In this document: in pieces, positions 63,233 through 64,000 of the stretch | Position numbering within the stretch: the first letter of the stretch is position 1 | Layout of the letters: the number at the start of each line of letters is the position of its first letter | Source: Pseudomaricurvus sp033283175 | GTDB taxonomy: Bacteria; Pseudomonadota; Gammaproteobacteria; Pseudomonadales; Cellvibrionaceae | Reading direction: 5' to 3' | DNA: 64,000 nt | NCBI GenBank assembly: GCA_033283175.1 | Contig: JAWMQM010000001.1 | Location: forward strand, 1,786,783-1,850,782 | The notes under the pieces: model-generated | The model's database searches: none | What the model was told of the DNA's origin: nothing | The model's input: only the letters and a program-made list of their open reading frames with translations | Program-made: the position numbers and the translations under genes

Positions 63233-63377
63233 CCTGGGCTGCTGCAACGAGGGCTGCTGAACTGCGCAGCGGTAGACCATAGTCTGAATCCTCCCTGTGG
63301 AGACCGGTGCTACACTGCCGCGACCGCAGGCTACTGCCTTTGAAAACCCCAAATGGGCCGGCGGCGTGGAGGAGAGA

Positions 63378-64000
63378 ATGGCTGTACGTCAGAGGGTGGG
63401 CTTGTTTGCCTCCTGTCCGGTGGACCTGTTGCGACCCAGCGTCGGCTTTGCCAGCGCCACCCTGTTGCAGCGCGCCGGTTTTGCGGTGGAGGTACCGCCG
63501 CAGAGCTGTTGCGGGCAGGTGAACTTCAACAGCGGCATGCCGGAGCAGAGCCGGCAGCTGGCCTGGCAGCTGGTCACCACCTTTGAAGTCTACGACTACA
63601 CCGTGGTCCCCTCCGGCTCCTGTGGCGGCATGATCCGCCATCACTACCCCGAGTTGTTCAAAGGCGATCCGCGCCTGCCGCGGGTGCGGGAGTTCTGTGA
63701 GCGGGTCTATGAGCTCACCACTTTCCTCTCTGAGGTGGCCAGTGTTTCACTGGATGACATCACCTCCGCGTCGGCACTCACCGATGTGGTGACCTACCAC
63801 GACAGCTGCGCCGGCCTGCGGGAGATGGGCATCAAGGCTCAGCCCCGCGAGTTGTTGAAGAGTAGCGGTGTCACCGTCACCGAGATGGTCGACACGGATG
63901 TTTGCTGCGGTTTCGGCGGCGCTTTCTGCGTGAAGTTCAGCGACGTCTCCGGCCGCATGGCCGACAACAAACTGGATAACGCCTGCGCCGCCGGTGCCAA
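63378..64000 (+). CDS. LldE/GlpC-type CCG-domain protein (partial, 3' end outside window)
   Basis: Starts ATG 63378 (GGAGAG ribosome site) with the family opening VGLFASCPVDLLRPSVGFA. Two CCG motifs are seen: SCCGQVNFNSGMPEQ and DVCCGFGGAFCVKF, each with conserved Cys that bind the iron-sulfur or heterodisulfide site, plus HDSCAGLREMGIK. This matches LldE, a subunit of the L-lactate oxidase complex LldEFG, or a GlpC relative. The frame is open at the right edge (207 codons seen), so the rest and probable partner genes lie beyond. Confidence 0.88.
   Translation, partial: MAVRQRVGLFASCPVDLLRPSVGFASATLLQRAGFAVEVPPQSCCGQVNFNSGMPEQSRQLAWQLVTTFEVYDYTVVPSGSCGGMIRHHYPELFKGDPRLPRVREFCERVYELTTFLSEVASVSLDDITSASALTDVVTYHDSCAGLREMGIKAQPRELLKSSGVTVTEMVDTDVCCGFGGAFCVKFSDVSGRMADNKLDNACAAGA

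Noticed and set aside
1..64000. CRISPR array, tRNA, rRNA, insertion sequence or prophage
   Set aside because: No regular spacer repeats, no recognisable cloverleaf or rRNA sequence, no transposase or integrase in any frame.

Overview
The window is chromosomal DNA of a free-living Gammaproteobacterium, most likely a marine Pseudomonadales/Cellvibrionales-type organism. The evidence is high-GC coding sequence with tight gene packing and two classic gammaproteobacterial blocks: glnE-ilvE beside LPS-core genes, and tolC / nudF-yqiB-cpdA-yqiA-parE. GTAG-type REP palindromes resemble those of Pseudomonas relatives. I saw no rRNA or tRNA gene, insertion sequence, prophage or CRISPR array. Species-level placement is not possible from sequence reading alone. 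|| Layout. 0-3.4 kb: a candidate surface system made of a partial RGGF-motif protein with a methionine heptad repeat, an outer-membrane beta-barrel, and a VpsR-like sigma54-type regulator whose GAFTGA loop reads GAFTHA. 3.7-5.7 kb: PiT phosphate transporter and its DUF47/PhoU-like partner. 6-12 kb: orphan GspE-type ATPase, glnE, a REP cluster, and ilvE. || 12.2-29.9 kb: an LPS core/O-antigen locus. It holds glycosyltransferases of the GT2, GT4, GT9 and CgeB-like types, an O-antigen-ligase-type membrane protein, a sulfotransferase, an MsbA-like ABC exporter, a YrbL-family kinase-like protein, an ELM1-family protein and waaA (Kdo transferase). It shows signs of rearrangement: a decayed copy of the 5' end of ilvE, and pairs of paralogous glycosyltransferases. 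|| 29.9-36.4 kb: tolC, divergent from nudF-yqiB-cpdA-yqiA-parE, closed by a strong terminator. 36.5-45 kb: nitronate monooxygenase, then a compact three-gene unit (exported protein of eight Cys-pair repeats plus two transglutaminase-like enzymes), a membrane-anchored alpha/beta hydrolase, an MFS transporter and a hotdog thioesterase. 44.3-55.3 kb: a Lon-family protease overlapping a small stress-protein-like gene, a CocE-type hydrolase, a lipoprotein, a broken epoxide-hydrolase-like gene, a TauE/SafE permease, a CHASE-type hybrid histidine kinase, a CPT-like phosphotransferase and a lipocalin-like protein. 55.4-64 kb: yibH/yibI-like pair, an RND efflux pump (fusion protein plus pump, no own outer-membrane channel) divergent from a LysR regulator, a broken SDR gene, and the start of an LldE/GlpC-type CCG-domain protein cut by the window edge. 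|| How it fits together. Much of the window concerns the cell envelope: LPS assembly and sulfation, export by MsbA-like, TolC, RND and HlyD proteins, and surface proteins. Housekeeping genes (glnE, ilvE, parE, cpdA) act as fixed anchors. The least explained parts are the Cys-repeat/transglutaminase unit, the RGGF/beta-barrel/VpsR-like trio, and the duplicated ilvE segment at the edge of the LPS locus.
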